From: Elusimicrobiota bacterium
GTDB lineage: Bacteria > Elusimicrobiota > Elusimicrobia > UBA1565
NCBI GenBank assembly: GCA_041660925.1
Contig: JBAZVI010000011.1
Location: forward strand, 38,924-102,923
Direction: 5' to 3'
DNA: 64,000 nt
The notes beneath the pieces were generated by a model. It was not told where the DNA came from and ran no database searches. It was given only the letters and a program-made list of their open reading frames with translations. The position numbers were made by a program, and so were the translations under genes. This document shows positions 47,916-56,812 of this stretch, piece by piece (position 1 is the stretch's first letter; each line of letters begins with the position of its first letter).

Positions 47916-48917
47916 TTACACCTGCATGCCGAGGGACAGCCCCATGTCCTTGAGGCGGTCCTTGATCTCGTCGAGGGACTTCTTGCCGAAGTTCTTGACG
48001 GCGAGCAGCTCTTCTTCGCGGCGCGCGACGAGCTCCCGGATGGTCCGGATGCGCGCGACCTTCAGGCAGTTGGAGGCGCGGCTGGAGAGTTCGATCATGT
48101 CCACGGGCTGGTCGAGCACCTCGCTGATGCGCGCGTCGAGCGCGGCGCCGTCGCCGCCGGTCTCCCCGCCGCCCTCACCGCCCTCGAAGCCGGCCGCGTT
48201 CTGCTCGGCAAGCTCCTCTTCGGGGATGAAGATGCGCAGGGATTCGCGCAGCAGCTTGGAGGACTTGATCAGCGCATCGACCGCGGTGATCGAGGCGTCG
48301 GTCCAGATCTCCAGGATGAGGCGGTCGTAGTCGGTGACCTGTCCCACCCGCGAAGCCTCGACGTCGTAATGGACCTTCGTGACCGGCGAGAAGAGCGCGT
48401 CGACGGGCAGGAAGCCGGCCGGCCAGCTGCCGCCCTGCGCCTGCTGGATCTCCTCGGCCGGAACGTAGCCGCGGCCCTTGGAGATCTCGATCTCCATGTC
48501 GAGCTTGCCGCCGGGCTCGATGTGCGCGAGGACCAGGTCCTTGTTGACGATCTCGACGTTCGAGTTCTCCTGGATCAGCTTCGCGGTGACCGGGCCTTCC
48601 TTCTTCGCGCTCAGGTAGATGAGCTCCGGGCCGTTCGAGAAGAGCTTGACCCGCAGCTTCTTGAGGTTGAGCAGGATGTTGATGACGTCCTCGCGGACGC
48701 CGGAGAGGCCCTGGTACTCGTGGCGGGCGCCCTCGAAGCGGACGGCGGTGACCGCCGCGCCTTCGAGGCTGGAAAGGAGGACGCGCCGCAGGGAGTTGCC
48801 CACGGTGTGGCCGTAGCCGCGCTCGTAGGGTTCCGCGACGAACTTCGCATAGCCGTCCGTCATCGTCTTCTCTTCGACGGCCAGCTTCTGCGGCAGAATC
48901 AGTTCCTTGTAGACCAT
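47916..48917 (-). CDS. rpoA: RNA polymerase alpha subunit
   Basis: 333 residues. N-terminal dimerisation domain (YGHTVGNSLRRVLLSSLEGA, LTVRSVL-like strands) and C-terminal domain with ELSSRASNCLKVARIRTIRE and LDEIKDRLKDMGL. Gly/Glu-rich linker about residues 235-262. The C-terminal domain contacts UP elements and activators. Lies in the alpha operon between rpsD and rplQ as usual. Confidence 0.98.
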   Translation of the reverse strand: MVYKELILPQKLAVEEKTMTDGYAKFVAEPYERGYGHTVGNSLRRVLLSSLEGAAVTAVRFEGARHEYQGLSGVREDVINILLNLKKLRVKLFSNGPELIYLSAKKEGPVTAKLIQENSNVEIVNKDLVLAHIEPGGKLDMEIEISKGRGYVPAEEIQQAQGGSWPAGFLPVDALFSPVTKVHYDVEASRVGQVTDYDRLILEIWTDASITAVDALIKSSKLLRESLRIFIPEEELAEQNAAGFEGGEGGGETGGDGAALDARISEVLDQPVDMIELSSRASNCLKVARIRTIRELVARREEELLAVKNFGKKSLDEIKDRLKDMGLSLGMQV

Positions 48918-48945
48918 GTTATCTCTTCCTCTGAATTTGCGCGGA

Positions 48946-49572
48946 TCAGCGCGAGTAGTATTCCACGATCAGCTGGTCGTTGATGCCGAACGAGGATTCC
49001 TGGCGCGCGGGCTCACGGACGAGCTTGCCCGAGAACTCGGCCTCGTTGAACTCGAGGAACGCCGGCCGCGGCGAGCGGCGCGCGACATTCTCGAGCGCGA
49101 GCTTCACGCCCACGTTCTCCTTCAGGCGCGGGTCCATCTGCACGACGTCCCCGACCTTGACCTCGGCCGAGGGGATGCTCACGCGCCGGCCGTTGACCTT
49201 CACGTGCCCGTGGCGCACGAGCTGCCGCGCGGTGTTGATGCTCGTCGCGAAACCGAGGCGGCGCACGATGTTGTCGAGCCGGACCTCGAGACGACGCAGG
49301 AAGATCTCTCCGGTCATCCCGGTGCTGCGCGAGGCCTTCGCCATCGCGGCCTTGAACGGAGTCTCGGTCATCGCGACCATGCGCTTCAGGCGCTGCTTCT
49401 CGCGCAGGCGGATGGCGTACTCGGACGGCTTGCCGCGCTGGGGCTTGGCCATGCCCGGAGGCGTGGGCCGGTTCTCGAGAAGGCACTTGGTGTAGCACTT
49501 CTCGCCTTTCAGGAACAGCTTCTGCTGCTCCCGGCGGCAGAGACGGCAGACGGGGCCGGTGTATCGGGCCAT
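48946..49572 (-). CDS. rpsD: Ribosomal protein uS4, zinc-binding form
   Basis: 208 residues. The N terminus has Cys9, Cys12, Cys26 and Cys30, a complete zinc site (C+ form). The S4 RNA-binding domain reads RLDNIVRRLGFATSINTARQ with LVRHGHVKVNGRRV. Nucleates assembly of the 30S body. Confidence 0.98.
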   Translation of the reverse strand: MARYTGPVCRLCRREQQKLFLKGEKCYTKCLLENRPTPPGMAKPQRGKPSEYAIRLREKQRLKRMVAMTETPFKAAMAKASRSTGMTGEIFLRRLEVRLDNIVRRLGFATSINTARQLVRHGHVKVNGRRVSIPSAEVKVGDVVQMDPRLKENVGVKLALENVARRSPRPAFLEFNEAEFSGKLVREPARQESSFGINDQLIVEYYSR

Positions 49573-49574
49573 GG

Positions 49575-50021
49575 CTAGACTCTCCTCGGCTTCGGCGGAC
49601 GGCAGCCGTTGTGCGGAAGCGGCGACACGTCCTTGAGCGAAAGGACCTGCAGGCCGGAGGACTGGAGCGCGCGGATGGCGGTCTCGCGTCCCGGACCGGG
49701 TCCCTTGATGAAGACGGCGACCTGCTTGACGCCCAGCTCGACGGCACGCTTGGCGGCCTTCGCGGCCGTCATCTGCGCGGCGAAGGGCGTGCCCTTCTTC
49801 GTGCCCTTGAAGCCGGTCGCGCCCGCGGACGCCCAGCAGAGCACGGCGCCGCGGTCGTCGGTGATCGTGACGATGGTGTTGTTGAAGGAAGACTGGATGA
49901 AGACCTTCGCGAAGGTCACCGCCTTCCAGTTTCTCTTGGGGCCGCGCGCCGCCGGGGCGGCGGACCGCTCGGCGGGCCGGCCTTCGGACGGGGGCGGGGT
50001 CTTGGGATCGTTCTCAGCCAT
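49575..50021 (-). CDS. rpsK: Ribosomal protein uS11 with N-terminal extension
   Basis: 148 residues, about 20 longer than E. coli S11. The extra N terminus is Pro/Ala/Arg-rich (NDPKTPPPSEGRPAERSAAP). The core IQSSFNNTIVTITDDRGAVL and the C-terminal PLPHNGCRPPKPRRV are typical. Component of the 30S platform. Confidence 0.97.
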   Translation of the reverse strand: MAENDPKTPPPSEGRPAERSAAPAARGPKRNWKAVTFAKVFIQSSFNNTIVTITDDRGAVLCWASAGATGFKGTKKGTPFAAQMTAAKAAKRAVELGVKQVAVFIKGPGPGRETAIRALQSSGLQVLSLKDVSPLPHNGCRPPKPRRV

Positions 50022-50033
50022 GGTCGTCTCCTC

Positions 50034-50423
50034 TTATCCTTCCTTCGCGGCGGCCTTTCCGGCGCCGACGGTCTTTCGGCGTCCGCGGCGCGTGCGCGCG
50101 TTCGTCTTCGTGCGCTGGCCCCGGACCGGCAGGTTGCGGCGATGCCGCAGTCCGCGATAGCTGCCGACTTCGTTATAGCGGTGGATGTGCTGCTGCACCT
50201 CGCGGCGCAGCTCGCCCTCGACCTTGTACTCTTTGGTCAGAAGGTTGTTGAGATGGCCGACCTGGCTCTCGTTGAGGTCCTTGACCTTCGTCAGAGGGTC
50301 GATGACGCCTTCGAGCTTGACCATGATCTGCTTCGCGGTCGTGCGCCCGATCCCGTAGACGTAGGTGAGCGCGACCTCGATCTTCTTGTCCTTCGGCAAG
50401 TCCACTCCCGCAACGCGTGCCAT
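50034..50423 (-). CDS. rpsM: Ribosomal protein uS13
   Basis: 129 residues. MARVAGVDLPKDKKIEVALT, YVYGIGRTTAKQIM and the basic tail GLRHRRNLPVRGQRTKTNAR are diagnostic. Located in the 30S head and contacts P-site tRNA. Follows rpmJ by 3 bp. Confidence 0.98.
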   Translation of the reverse strand: MARVAGVDLPKDKKIEVALTYVYGIGRTTAKQIMVKLEGVIDPLTKVKDLNESQVGHLNNLLTKEYKVEGELRREVQQHIHRYNEVGSYRGLRHRRNLPVRGQRTKTNARTRRGRRKTVGAGKAAAKEG

Positions 50424-50426
50424 AGA

Positions 50427-50540
50427 TTACCCCTGTCTCTGCTTATGCCGCGGGTTGGAGCACATCACGCGGACCGTGCGCCCCCGGCGGATGACTTTGC
50501 ATTTCTGGCAGATCGGCTTGACGCTCGCTCGAACTTTCAT
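50427..50540 (-). CDS. rpmJ: Ribosomal protein bL36, zinc-binding form
   Basis: 37 residues, MKVRASVKPICQKCKVIRRG then RTVRVMCSNPRHKQRQG. Zinc ligands Cys11, Cys14, Cys27 and His32 are intact. Too short for many ORF cut-offs. The stop of infA is 1 bp upstream of its ATG and the rpsM ATG is 3 bp downstream of its stop. Confidence 0.97.
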   Translation of the reverse strand: MKVRASVKPICQKCKVIRRGRTVRVMCSNPRHKQRQG

Positions 50541-50541
50541 C

Positions 50542-50760
50542 TTAGCGCTCCCGGTAGACGATGCGACCACGGGTGAGGTCGTAGGGTGAGAGCTCCACCT
50601 TCACGGTGTCTCCCGGCAGGATCTTGATGTAGTGCACGCGCATCTTGCCCGAGATATGCGCCAGGATCACCTTCTCGCCGGGGATCTGGACGCGGAACAT
50701 CGCGTTCGGCAGGGACTCGAGGATCTTCCCTTCGACTTCGATCTTATCTTCCTTGGTCAA
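50542..50760 (-). CDS. infA: Translation initiation factor IF-1
   Basis: 72 residues, S1/OB fold: KIEVEGKILESLPNAMFRVQ, GKMRVHYIKILPGD, LSPYDLTRGRIVYRER. Binds the 30S A site during initiation. Between map and rpmJ, the usual spc/alpha junction. Confidence 0.98.
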   Translation of the reverse strand: MTKEDKIEVEGKILESLPNAMFRVQIPGEKVILAHISGKMRVHYIKILPGDTVKVELSPYDLTRGRIVYRER

Positions 50761-50783
50761 CGTCTACCTCCCTAGTTTTTGCG

Positions 50784-51548
50784 TCAAATCGTGAACACGA
50801 CGGGGCCGCTTTCCGTCACCGCCACCGTGTGCTCGAAGTGCGCCGACATCCGGCCGTCGGCGGTCACGGCGGTCCAACCGTCCTCGAGCACCCGCACCTC
50901 GGGCCCGCCGGCGTTGATCATGGGCTCGATGGCGAGAACCATGCCCGCCTTCAGCCGCGGGCCGGTCCCGGCGCGTCCGTAGTTCGGCACCGCGGGCTCC
51001 TCGTGGAGCGCGCGGCCGATGCCGTGTCCGACGAACTCGCGCACGACCGAGAAACCGTTCTCCTCGGCGTGGCGCTGGACGGCCGCGCCGATGTCGCCGA
51101 CGCGGTTCTCGGGGCGGGCGGCGGCGATGCCCTGCTGCAGGGCCTCGCGAGTCACCCGCATGAGCTTCTCCGCCTCGGCCGAGACGGCTCCGACGCCGAC
51201 CGTCCGGGCCGCGTCGCCGTAGAAGCCGTCCACGACGGCCCCGAGGTCGAAACCGATGATGTCCCCGTCCTTGAGACGGCGCGCGGGGCTCGGGATCCCG
51301 TGGATGACCTCCTCATTGATGGAGGCGCAGAGAGTCGCGGGGTAGCCGCGGTAGCCGAGGAAGGCCGGCTTGGCCCCCCGCTTGCGAATCTCCTCGGCGG
51401 CGAGGGCGTCGAGCTCCGCGGTGCTCGCCCCCGGGACGGCGGCGGCCGCGAGGGCCTTGAGCGCCTCCGAGACGACGAGGCAGGCGCGGCGGATGGCCGC
51501 GAGCTCCTGCGGGGTCTTCGTCTCGATGCGCGCGGCGCGGAGCATCAT
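50784..51548 (-). CDS. map: Methionine aminopeptidase type I
   Basis: 254 residues from ATG 51548, overlapping the adk stop as ATGA. It removes initiator Met. Metal ligands lie in DIIGFDLGAVVDGFYGDAAR, FVGHGIGRALHEEP, LAIEPMIN and the final HTVAVTE. No N-terminal zinc-finger extension (type Ia-like). Confidence 0.97.
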   Translation of the reverse strand: MMLRAARIETKTPQELAAIRRACLVVSEALKALAAAAVPGASTAELDALAAEEIRKRGAKPAFLGYRGYPATLCASINEEVIHGIPSPARRLKDGDIIGFDLGAVVDGFYGDAARTVGVGAVSAEAEKLMRVTREALQQGIAAARPENRVGDIGAAVQRHAEENGFSVVREFVGHGIGRALHEEPAVPNYGRAGTGPRLKAGMVLAIEPMINAGGPEVRVLEDGWTAVTADGRMSAHFEHTVAVTESGPVVFTI

Positions 51549-52219
51549 GATTCGGTCGGGCTCCCGGCCAGCGCGTCGACGGCCGCGCAGAGGCCCTTCG
51601 TGACGTCCGCCACGGGGAGGGCGCCGTCCACCTCGGTGAAGACTCCGCCGGAGCGGTAGTAGGCGACGAGCGGGCTCGTGAGGTCCTCGTAGACCATCAG
51701 GCGCTTGCGCACGGTCGCCTCGGTGTCGTCCTCGCGCTGCAAAAGAGGCTTGCCGCACTTGTCGCAGACGCCTTCGACGCGCGGCGGGCGGCTCAGAAGA
51801 TTGTAGACCTCGCCGCAGGCGCAGGAGCGGCGGCTGGTCAGCCGGCGGACGATGTCCTCCGGCTTCATGGCGATGGAGAGCACGATGTCGATCTTGGCGC
51901 CGGCGGAGCGGAGGTAGCGGTCGAGCCCCTGCGCCTGGTCGAGCGTGCGCGGGAAGCCGTCGAGCAGCCAGCCCCCCTTGAGCGCGTCGAGCTTGGAGGC
52001 GACGACCTCGTTGACGACCTCGTCGGGGACGAGGACGCCGCGCTTCATGTAGTCGGCGACCTTCTTGCCGAGCGCGCTGCCGGCCGCGCTCTCCGCGCGG
52101 AAGCAGTCCCCCGTCGAGAGGTGCGTCATGCCGTAGCGCTCGCAGAGGACCTTCGCCTGCGTCCCCTTCCCGGCGCCCGGGCAGCCGAGGAGGACGAGCC
52201 TCAGCTCAGTTGCCGACAT
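51545..52219 (-). CDS. adk: Adenylate kinase, zinc-type LID
   Basis: 224 residues, long form. P-loop GCPGAGKGT (12-20), LLDGFPRTLDQA. The LID domain carries Cys133, Cys135, Cys152 and Cys155; the first pair is CxC instead of the usual CxxC, so zinc geometry may differ. Balances adenine nucleotides. Overlaps secY by 14 bp. Confidence 0.97.
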   Translation of the reverse strand: MSATELRLVLLGCPGAGKGTQAKVLCERYGMTHLSTGDCFRAESAAGSALGKKVADYMKRGVLVPDEVVNEVVASKLDALKGGWLLDGFPRTLDQAQGLDRYLRSAGAKIDIVLSIAMKPEDIVRRLTSRRSCACGEVYNLLSRPPRVEGVCDKCGKPLLQREDDTEATVRKRLMVYEDLTSPLVAYYRSGGVFTEVDGALPVADVTKGLCAAVDALAGSPTES

Positions 52220-53537
52220 TGAACCACCTCTGGCGGATGCGCCCCTTCTTCAGGAAGCCCTCGTAGTGGCGCATGATGAGGTGCGACTCGAGCTGCCCCA
52301 TCGTGTCGAGCGCGACGCCGACGACGATCAGCAACGAGGTGCCGCCGAGGTAGAAGGGCACGTTGTAGACGTAGCGCAGGAGCTGCGGCATGACGGCGAC
52401 CGCCGCGACGAAGAGCGCGCCGCCGAGCGTGATGCGGTCGAGCACCCACTCGATGAACTGCGCGGTCGGCTCGCCGGGCCGGATGCCGGGGACGAAGCCG
52501 CCGGACTTCTTCATGTTCTCCGCGAGGTCCATCGGGTTGATGCTCACGGAGTTGTAGAAGTAGCAGAAGAAGATGATGAGGGCGGCGTAGATCACCTCAT
52601 AGACGGGGTTCCCGCCGTTGAGGAAGCCCTGCAGGCGCTGCGCCCATGGGGAGTTCGGGGTGAACTGGACGACCGTCATGGGCACGGCGAGCAGGGAGAC
52701 CGCGAAGATGACGGCGATGACGCCGCTCTGGTCCACCTTCAGGGGCAGGAAGCTCGTCGCTCCGCCCATCATCTTGCGCCCGACGACGCGCTTGGCGTAC
52801 TGGACGGGGATCTTGCGCTGGGCGGTCTCCACCCAGACCACGCTCAGGATGACGCCGACGATGACGACGCCGATGAGGAGCGCCTTGATGAGCCCGATCT
52901 CCTCGGAGTGGACGAGCTGGACCATGGCGAAGATGCTGCCGGGGATGCGCTCGACGATGCCGGCGAAGATGATCATCGAGGTGCCGTTGCCGACGCCCTG
53001 CTCCGTCATCTGCTCGCCGAGCCACATGATGAAGACGGTGCCGGTGGTCAGCGTGAGCACGGTGATGATGAAGAAGAACGGCGTGGGATTGGACACCACC
53101 GGCAGCCCGGTGGGCGAGGGCATCTTCGAGATCATCAGCGTCAGGCCGAAGCTCTGGAACGCCGCCAGGAAGAGGGTGAGATAGCGGGTCATCTGGTTGA
53201 GCTTGCGGCGGCCGAGCTCCCCTTCCTTATGAAGACGGTCCAGGTAGGGGATGACGTGCGCGCCCTGAAGCAGGCTCATGATGATGGACGCGTTGATGTA
53301 CGGCATGACGCCCATCGAGAAGATGGAGAACTGGCCCAGTGCGCCGCCCGAGAACATGTTCAGGATGCCGAGGAGCGTGCTCTGCTGGGCCTGGAAGATC
53401 GCGCGCAGCGCGTCCCCGTTGATCCCCGGGATGGGGATCGCGGCGCCCACCCGGTAGAGGGCGAGGCAGCCGAGGACGAAGAGGACGCGCTTGCGCAGGT
53501 CCGGGATCTCGAAGATGTCCGTCAGACTGCGGATCAT
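52206..53537 (-). CDS. secY: Protein translocase subunit SecY
   Basis: 443 residues, ten transmembrane helices. IPGINGDALRAI, the plug-region, GIMPYINASIIMSLL-like segment (MGVMPYINASIIMSLLQGAH) and QRKIPVQYAKRVVGRKMMGG are diagnostic. Core channel for the Sec pathway. ATG 53537 overlaps rplO as ATGA. Confidence 0.98.
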   Translation of the reverse strand: MIRSLTDIFEIPDLRKRVLFVLGCLALYRVGAAIPIPGINGDALRAIFQAQQSTLLGILNMFSGGALGQFSIFSMGVMPYINASIIMSLLQGAHVIPYLDRLHKEGELGRRKLNQMTRYLTLFLAAFQSFGLTLMISKMPSPTGLPVVSNPTPFFFIITVLTLTTGTVFIMWLGEQMTEQGVGNGTSMIIFAGIVERIPGSIFAMVQLVHSEEIGLIKALLIGVVIVGVILSVVWVETAQRKIPVQYAKRVVGRKMMGGATSFLPLKVDQSGVIAVIFAVSLLAVPMTVVQFTPNSPWAQRLQGFLNGGNPVYEVIYAALIIFFCYFYNSVSINPMDLAENMKKSGGFVPGIRPGEPTAQFIEWVLDRITLGGALFVAAVAVMPQLLRYVYNVPFYLGGTSLLIVVGVALDTMGQLESHLIMRHYEGFLKKGRIRQRWFNVGN

Positions 53538-54004
53538 CGCGCGAGCTTCTCCGCGGTGCCGCCGGCTTTCTTGATCTTCTCTTCCGCGCTCTTCGAGAAC
53601 GCATGGGCCTGGACCTTCAGCGGGCGCTCGAGCTTGCCGTCGCCGAGGACCTTCACGGGCTGGCGTCCCTTCACGAGCCCGTGCACGCGCATGGACTCGA
53701 GGCTCACTTCGTTCTGGCTCTTGTAGACGCGGGCCAGGTCGCCGACGTCGACGATCTGGTAGCGGGTCTGGAACGCGGTGTTGCGGAAGCCGCGCTTGGG
53801 GATGCGGCGGATCTGGGGCGTCTGGCCGCCCTCGAAGCCGATCATCTTGCCGTCGCCCGAGCGGGAGGTCTGTCCCTTGGTGCCGCGGGTGGCCGTCTTG
53901 CCGTGGCCGGACCCGAGTCCCATGCCGATGCGCTTGGCGCGCTTGCGCGCGCCCGGCCGCGGAGCGAGGTTGTGCAGTCCGATGGTCCTGGTGTCAGTCA
54001 TCAC
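53534..54004 (-). CDS. rplO: Ribosomal protein uL15
   Basis: 156 residues. LHNLAPRPGARKRAKRIGMG, GSGHGKTATRGTKGQTSRSG and FEGGQTPQIRRIPKRGF are the family signature. ATG 54004 directly overlaps the rpsE stop, so rpmD (L30), which normally lies here, is absent. Confidence 0.97.
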   Translation of the reverse strand: MMTDTRTIGLHNLAPRPGARKRAKRIGMGLGSGHGKTATRGTKGQTSRSGDGKMIGFEGGQTPQIRRIPKRGFRNTAFQTRYQIVDVGDLARVYKSQNEVSLESMRVHGLVKGRQPVKVLGDGKLERPLKVQAHAFSKSAEEKIKKAGGTAEKLAR

Positions 54005-54561
54005 CGCCCCCTGAGCTTGGCGATGTCCTCGCGCGTCCGCAGGGCCTTGAGGGCCTGCATCGTCGCGTAGATCACGCTGAAGTTGTTCGAGCTGCCGAGA
54101 CTCTTGGTGAGGATGTTCTTAACGCCCGCGGCCTCGAGCACCGCGCGCACGCCGCCGCCCGCGATGACGCCCGTCCCGGGCGCCGCGGGCTTCATCCAGA
54201 CCTTGCCGGCGCCCCAGCGGCCGACGGTCTCGTGCGGGATCGTGTCGCCGGACATCGCGAAGTGGAACATGTTCTTGCGCGCGCGCAGCGAGCCCTTCTG
54301 GATCGAGAACTGCACGTCCTTGGCCTTGCCCAGGCCGAAGCCGACCGAGCCCTTGCCGTCGCCGACGACGACGAGCGCTCCGAACGAAAAGCGCTTGCCG
54401 CCCTTGACGACCTTGGCCACGCGGTTGATGGCGACCACGGTCTCCTTGAGACCCAGCGCGTCGGCCTCTTCCTGACGGCGGGAGCGCCGCGGCGGACGGC
54501 GCTGCTGTCCATCCGGGGACCGGTGCGGGGTGGTTTGAACGGGTTTCGTTTCCTCGGGCAT
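54001..54561 (-). CDS. rpsE: Ribosomal protein uS5 with N-terminal extension
   Basis: 186 residues. Core LGLKETVVAINRVAKVVKGG, RFSFGALVVVGDGKGSVGFG, PAAPGTGVIAGGGVRAVLEA. About 20-30 extra residues at the N terminus are Pro/Arg/Gln-rich. Involved in decoding fidelity. Confidence 0.97.
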   Translation of the reverse strand: MPEETKPVQTTPHRSPDGQQRRPPRRSRRQEEADALGLKETVVAINRVAKVVKGGKRFSFGALVVVGDGKGSVGFGLGKAKDVQFSIQKGSLRARKNMFHFAMSGDTIPHETVGRWGAGKVWMKPAAPGTGVIAGGGVRAVLEAAGVKNILTKSLGSSNNFSVIYATMQALKALRTREDIAKLRGR

Positions 54562-54570
54562 CGTCGTCTC

Positions 54571-54924
54571 CTAGAACTTGAGTCCGGCTTCGCGCGCCGC
54601 ATCGGCCAGCGCCTTGACGCGGCCGTGGTAGACCATCCCTCCGCGGTCGAACACGACCTTGGAGATCCCCGCCTTGAGCGCCCGCTCGGCGATGAGCTTG
54701 CCGACGCTCTTGGCGTCGTTGAGGCTCTTGCGGCAGGGGCCGGCCTTCTCGGGCCGGCTGTCCGCGCAGGCGATGGTGACGCCCTTGACGTCGTCGATGA
54801 CCTGCGCGTAGAAGTACTTCAGCGAACGCCGCACGCACAGGCGGGGAAGGCCGTTGGCGGCTTCCTTGATCCTGTCGTGGACGCGGCGCTTGCGGTATTC
54901 GAAACGGATGGCTTTGTCTTTCAT
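54571..54924 (-). CDS. rplR: Ribosomal protein uL18
   Basis: 117 residues. RLCVRRSLKYFYAQVIDDVK, then VGKLIAERALKAGISKVVFD and RGGMVYHGRVKALADAAREA. Binds 5S rRNA with L5. The central region (CADSRPEKAGPCRKSL) is slightly unusual, having two cysteines. Confidence 0.97.
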   Translation of the reverse strand: MKDKAIRFEYRKRRVHDRIKEAANGLPRLCVRRSLKYFYAQVIDDVKGVTIACADSRPEKAGPCRKSLNDAKSVGKLIAERALKAGISKVVFDRGGMVYHGRVKALADAAREAGLKF

Positions 54925-54942
54925 GGTCGTCGGTCCCTATCC

Positions 54943-55521
54943 CTATTTCTTCGCGCCGCCGGCTCCGCCGGCGCCCGCTCCGGCCGCGGTCTTGCCGGCC
55001 TTGCGGATGATGCGTTCGCCCTGGTAGCGGATGCCCGTGCCCTTATAGGGTTCGGGGATCTTGAGGGAGCGCATGCGCGCGGCCGTGTGGCCGAGCAGAT
55101 CCTTGTCGTGGCTCTTGAGGATCACGGTGGTCATCTTCTTGTCGATGTCGACGTCGATGCCGATCGGCACGTCGAAATGGACCTTGTGGGAAAAGCCGAT
55201 GCTGAGGATGAGCTTCTTCTCGCCCTCTTTCTCGACCTTGAAGCCGAGGCCGATGACCTCGAGCGTCTTGCTGAACTTGGCGTGCACGCCGTTGACCATG
55301 TTCGCGACCCGGGCGCGCGCCATGCCGTAGAGCGCGCGGATCCGCGGGTCGGAGTAGTCGGCGGTGAGCACGACCTGCTTGTCCTTCCTCTCGGCCTTGA
55401 CCTCGACCGGGAGCTGCCACGAGAGTTCGCCATGGGGTCCCTTCACGCGGACCTTGGCGCCCTCGATGGCGACGTCGACCTTCTCAGGGATCGTAATCGG
55501 CTGTCTTCCGACGCGGCTCAT
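54943..55521 (-). CDS. rplF: Ribosomal protein uL6
   Basis: 192 residues. MSRVGRQPITIPEKVDVAIE, VKGPHGELSW, and the C-terminal IPEPYKGTGIRYQGERIIRK are typical. Ends with an Ala/Gly/Lys-rich tail (GAGAGGAGGAKK) not found in E. coli L6. Near the factor-binding site of 50S. Confidence 0.98.
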   Translation of the reverse strand: MSRVGRQPITIPEKVDVAIEGAKVRVKGPHGELSWQLPVEVKAERKDKQVVLTADYSDPRIRALYGMARARVANMVNGVHAKFSKTLEVIGLGFKVEKEGEKKLILSIGFSHKVHFDVPIGIDVDIDKKMTTVILKSHDKDLLGHTAARMRSLKIPEPYKGTGIRYQGERIIRKAGKTAAGAGAGGAGGAKK

Positions 55522-55531
55522 AGCGTTCTCC

Positions 55532-55924
55532 TTACCAGACCTGGCAGAGGACCTCTCCGCCGACCTTCTTCTCCTTCGCCTGCTTGTCCGTGAGCACGCC
55601 CGCAGGCGTGGTCAGGATCGTCACCGCGAAGCCCACTCGCACGCGGGGGATCTCGCGGTACGAGCGATAGATGCGCAGCCCGGGGCGGGAGGTCCGCTTG
55701 ATGCCGCGGATGACCGCCTCCTTCGTGGGCGAGTACTTCAGGAAGACGCGCAGGGTTCCGACGCGCTTCTCGTTGAAGATCGTCTTGTAGTTGGCGATGA
55801 AGCCCTCATCCTTGAGGATGCGGGCGATCTCCGCCTTGATGCCGGACAGAGGGACGTCGATGCGGTCCTTCTGCCGGATGTTCGCGTTGCGGATGCGGGT
55901 CAGGAAGTCAGCGATGGGGTCCAT
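55532..55924 (-). CDS. rpsH: Ribosomal protein uS8
   Basis: 130 residues. MDPIADFLTRIRNANIRQKD and the C-terminal GVLTDKQAKEKKVGGEVLCQ match S8, which binds 16S helix 21 and in E. coli represses the spc operon. Follows rpsN by 10 bp. Confidence 0.97.
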   Translation of the reverse strand: MDPIADFLTRIRNANIRQKDRIDVPLSGIKAEIARILKDEGFIANYKTIFNEKRVGTLRVFLKYSPTKEAVIRGIKRTSRPGLRIYRSYREIPRVRVGFAVTILTTPAGVLTDKQAKEKKVGGEVLCQVW

Positions 55925-55934
55925 GGGGTCTCAC

Positions 55935-56120
55935 CTACCAGGAGGATTTCCGCACGCCCGGGATCTGGCCGCGGTGCGCCATGTTGCGGAAGCAGATCCT
56001 GCAGAGGCCGAAGTCGCGCAGGAACGCGCGCGGCCTCCCGCAGAGCTGGCAGCGGTTGCGGTAGCGGACCGCGAACTTCTGCGGCTTCTTGAGTTTTGCG
56101 ACCCACGCGATGGTGGCCAT
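55935..56120 (-). CDS. rpsN: Ribosomal protein uS14, zinc-binding type Z
   Basis: 61 residues from ATG 56120. The short zinc form: Cys24, Cys27, Cys40 and Cys43 (CQLCGRPRAFLRDFGLCRIC). C-terminal MAHRGQIPGVRKSSW is typical. An upstream ORF extension into rplE sequence is rejected. Confidence 0.97.
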   Translation of the reverse strand: MATIAWVAKLKKPQKFAVRYRNRCQLCGRPRAFLRDFGLCRICFRNMAHRGQIPGVRKSSW

Positions 56121-56127
56121 AGGATCC

Positions 56128-56811
56128 TCAGTTCTTCTTCTGCTGCGGGTGCTTGAAGGGCATCCCGAGCTGTTCGAGGAGCGCGAAGCCCTCCTCATCG
56201 GTGCGCGCGGTGGTGACGAAGGTGATGTTCATCCCGCGCGACTTGGAGACCTTCTCGAGATTGATCTCGGGGAAGATCAGCTGTTCGCGAAGGCCGAGGT
56301 TGAAGTTCCCCTGGCCGTCGAAGCCCTTCGGCTCGAGTCCGCGGAAGTCGCGGATGCGCGGGACGGCAGTGGCGATCAGGCGGTCGAGGAACTCGTACAT
56401 CCGGTCCCCGCGCAGCGTGACGCGCACGCCGATCGGCATGCCTTCGCGAAGCTTGAAGTTCGAGATGGACTTCTTCGCGCGCCGGATCTGGGGCAGCTGG
56501 CCCGTGATCCAGCCGAGCTCGTCGCGGGCGGCGTCGAGGGCCTGGATGTTCTCCTTGGCCTCCGAGATGCCCATGTTCACGACGATCTTGGTGACGCGCG
56601 GGACCTCGTGCGGGTTCTCGTAGCCCTTCTGCTCCATGAGCGCGGGCACGATCTCCTCGAGGTAGCGCTTCTTGAGACGGGGCGTCGCCGAGGGTTTCTC
56701 GATGACGCTCTCCACCGGTTCGCGCTTCTCCTGGGCGGCCGGCTTGGCCACCTTCGGGATCTTCGCGACCGGCGGCTTCGCCGGCTTTTTATCCTTCTCC
56801 TTCTCGGCCAT
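56128..56811 (-). CDS. rplE: Ribosomal protein uL5 with long N-terminal extension
   Basis: 227 residues against about 180 usually. The first ~45 residues are Lys/Pro/Ala-rich (KEKDKKPAKPPVAKIPKVAK). The core follows: RLKKRYLEEIVPALMEQ, VTKIVVNMGISEAKENIQAL, KSISNFKLREGMPIGVRVTL and RGMNITFVTTARTDEE. Binds 5S rRNA. The ATG is 1 bp after the rplX stop. Confidence 0.97.
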   Translation of the reverse strand: MAEKEKDKKPAKPPVAKIPKVAKPAAQEKREPVESVIEKPSATPRLKKRYLEEIVPALMEQKGYENPHEVPRVTKIVVNMGISEAKENIQALDAARDELGWITGQLPQIRRAKKSISNFKLREGMPIGVRVTLRGDRMYEFLDRLIATAVPRIRDFRGLEPKGFDGQGNFNLGLREQLIFPEINLEKVSKSRGMNITFVTTARTDEEGFALLEQLGMPFKHPQQKKN

Positions 56812-56812
56812 G

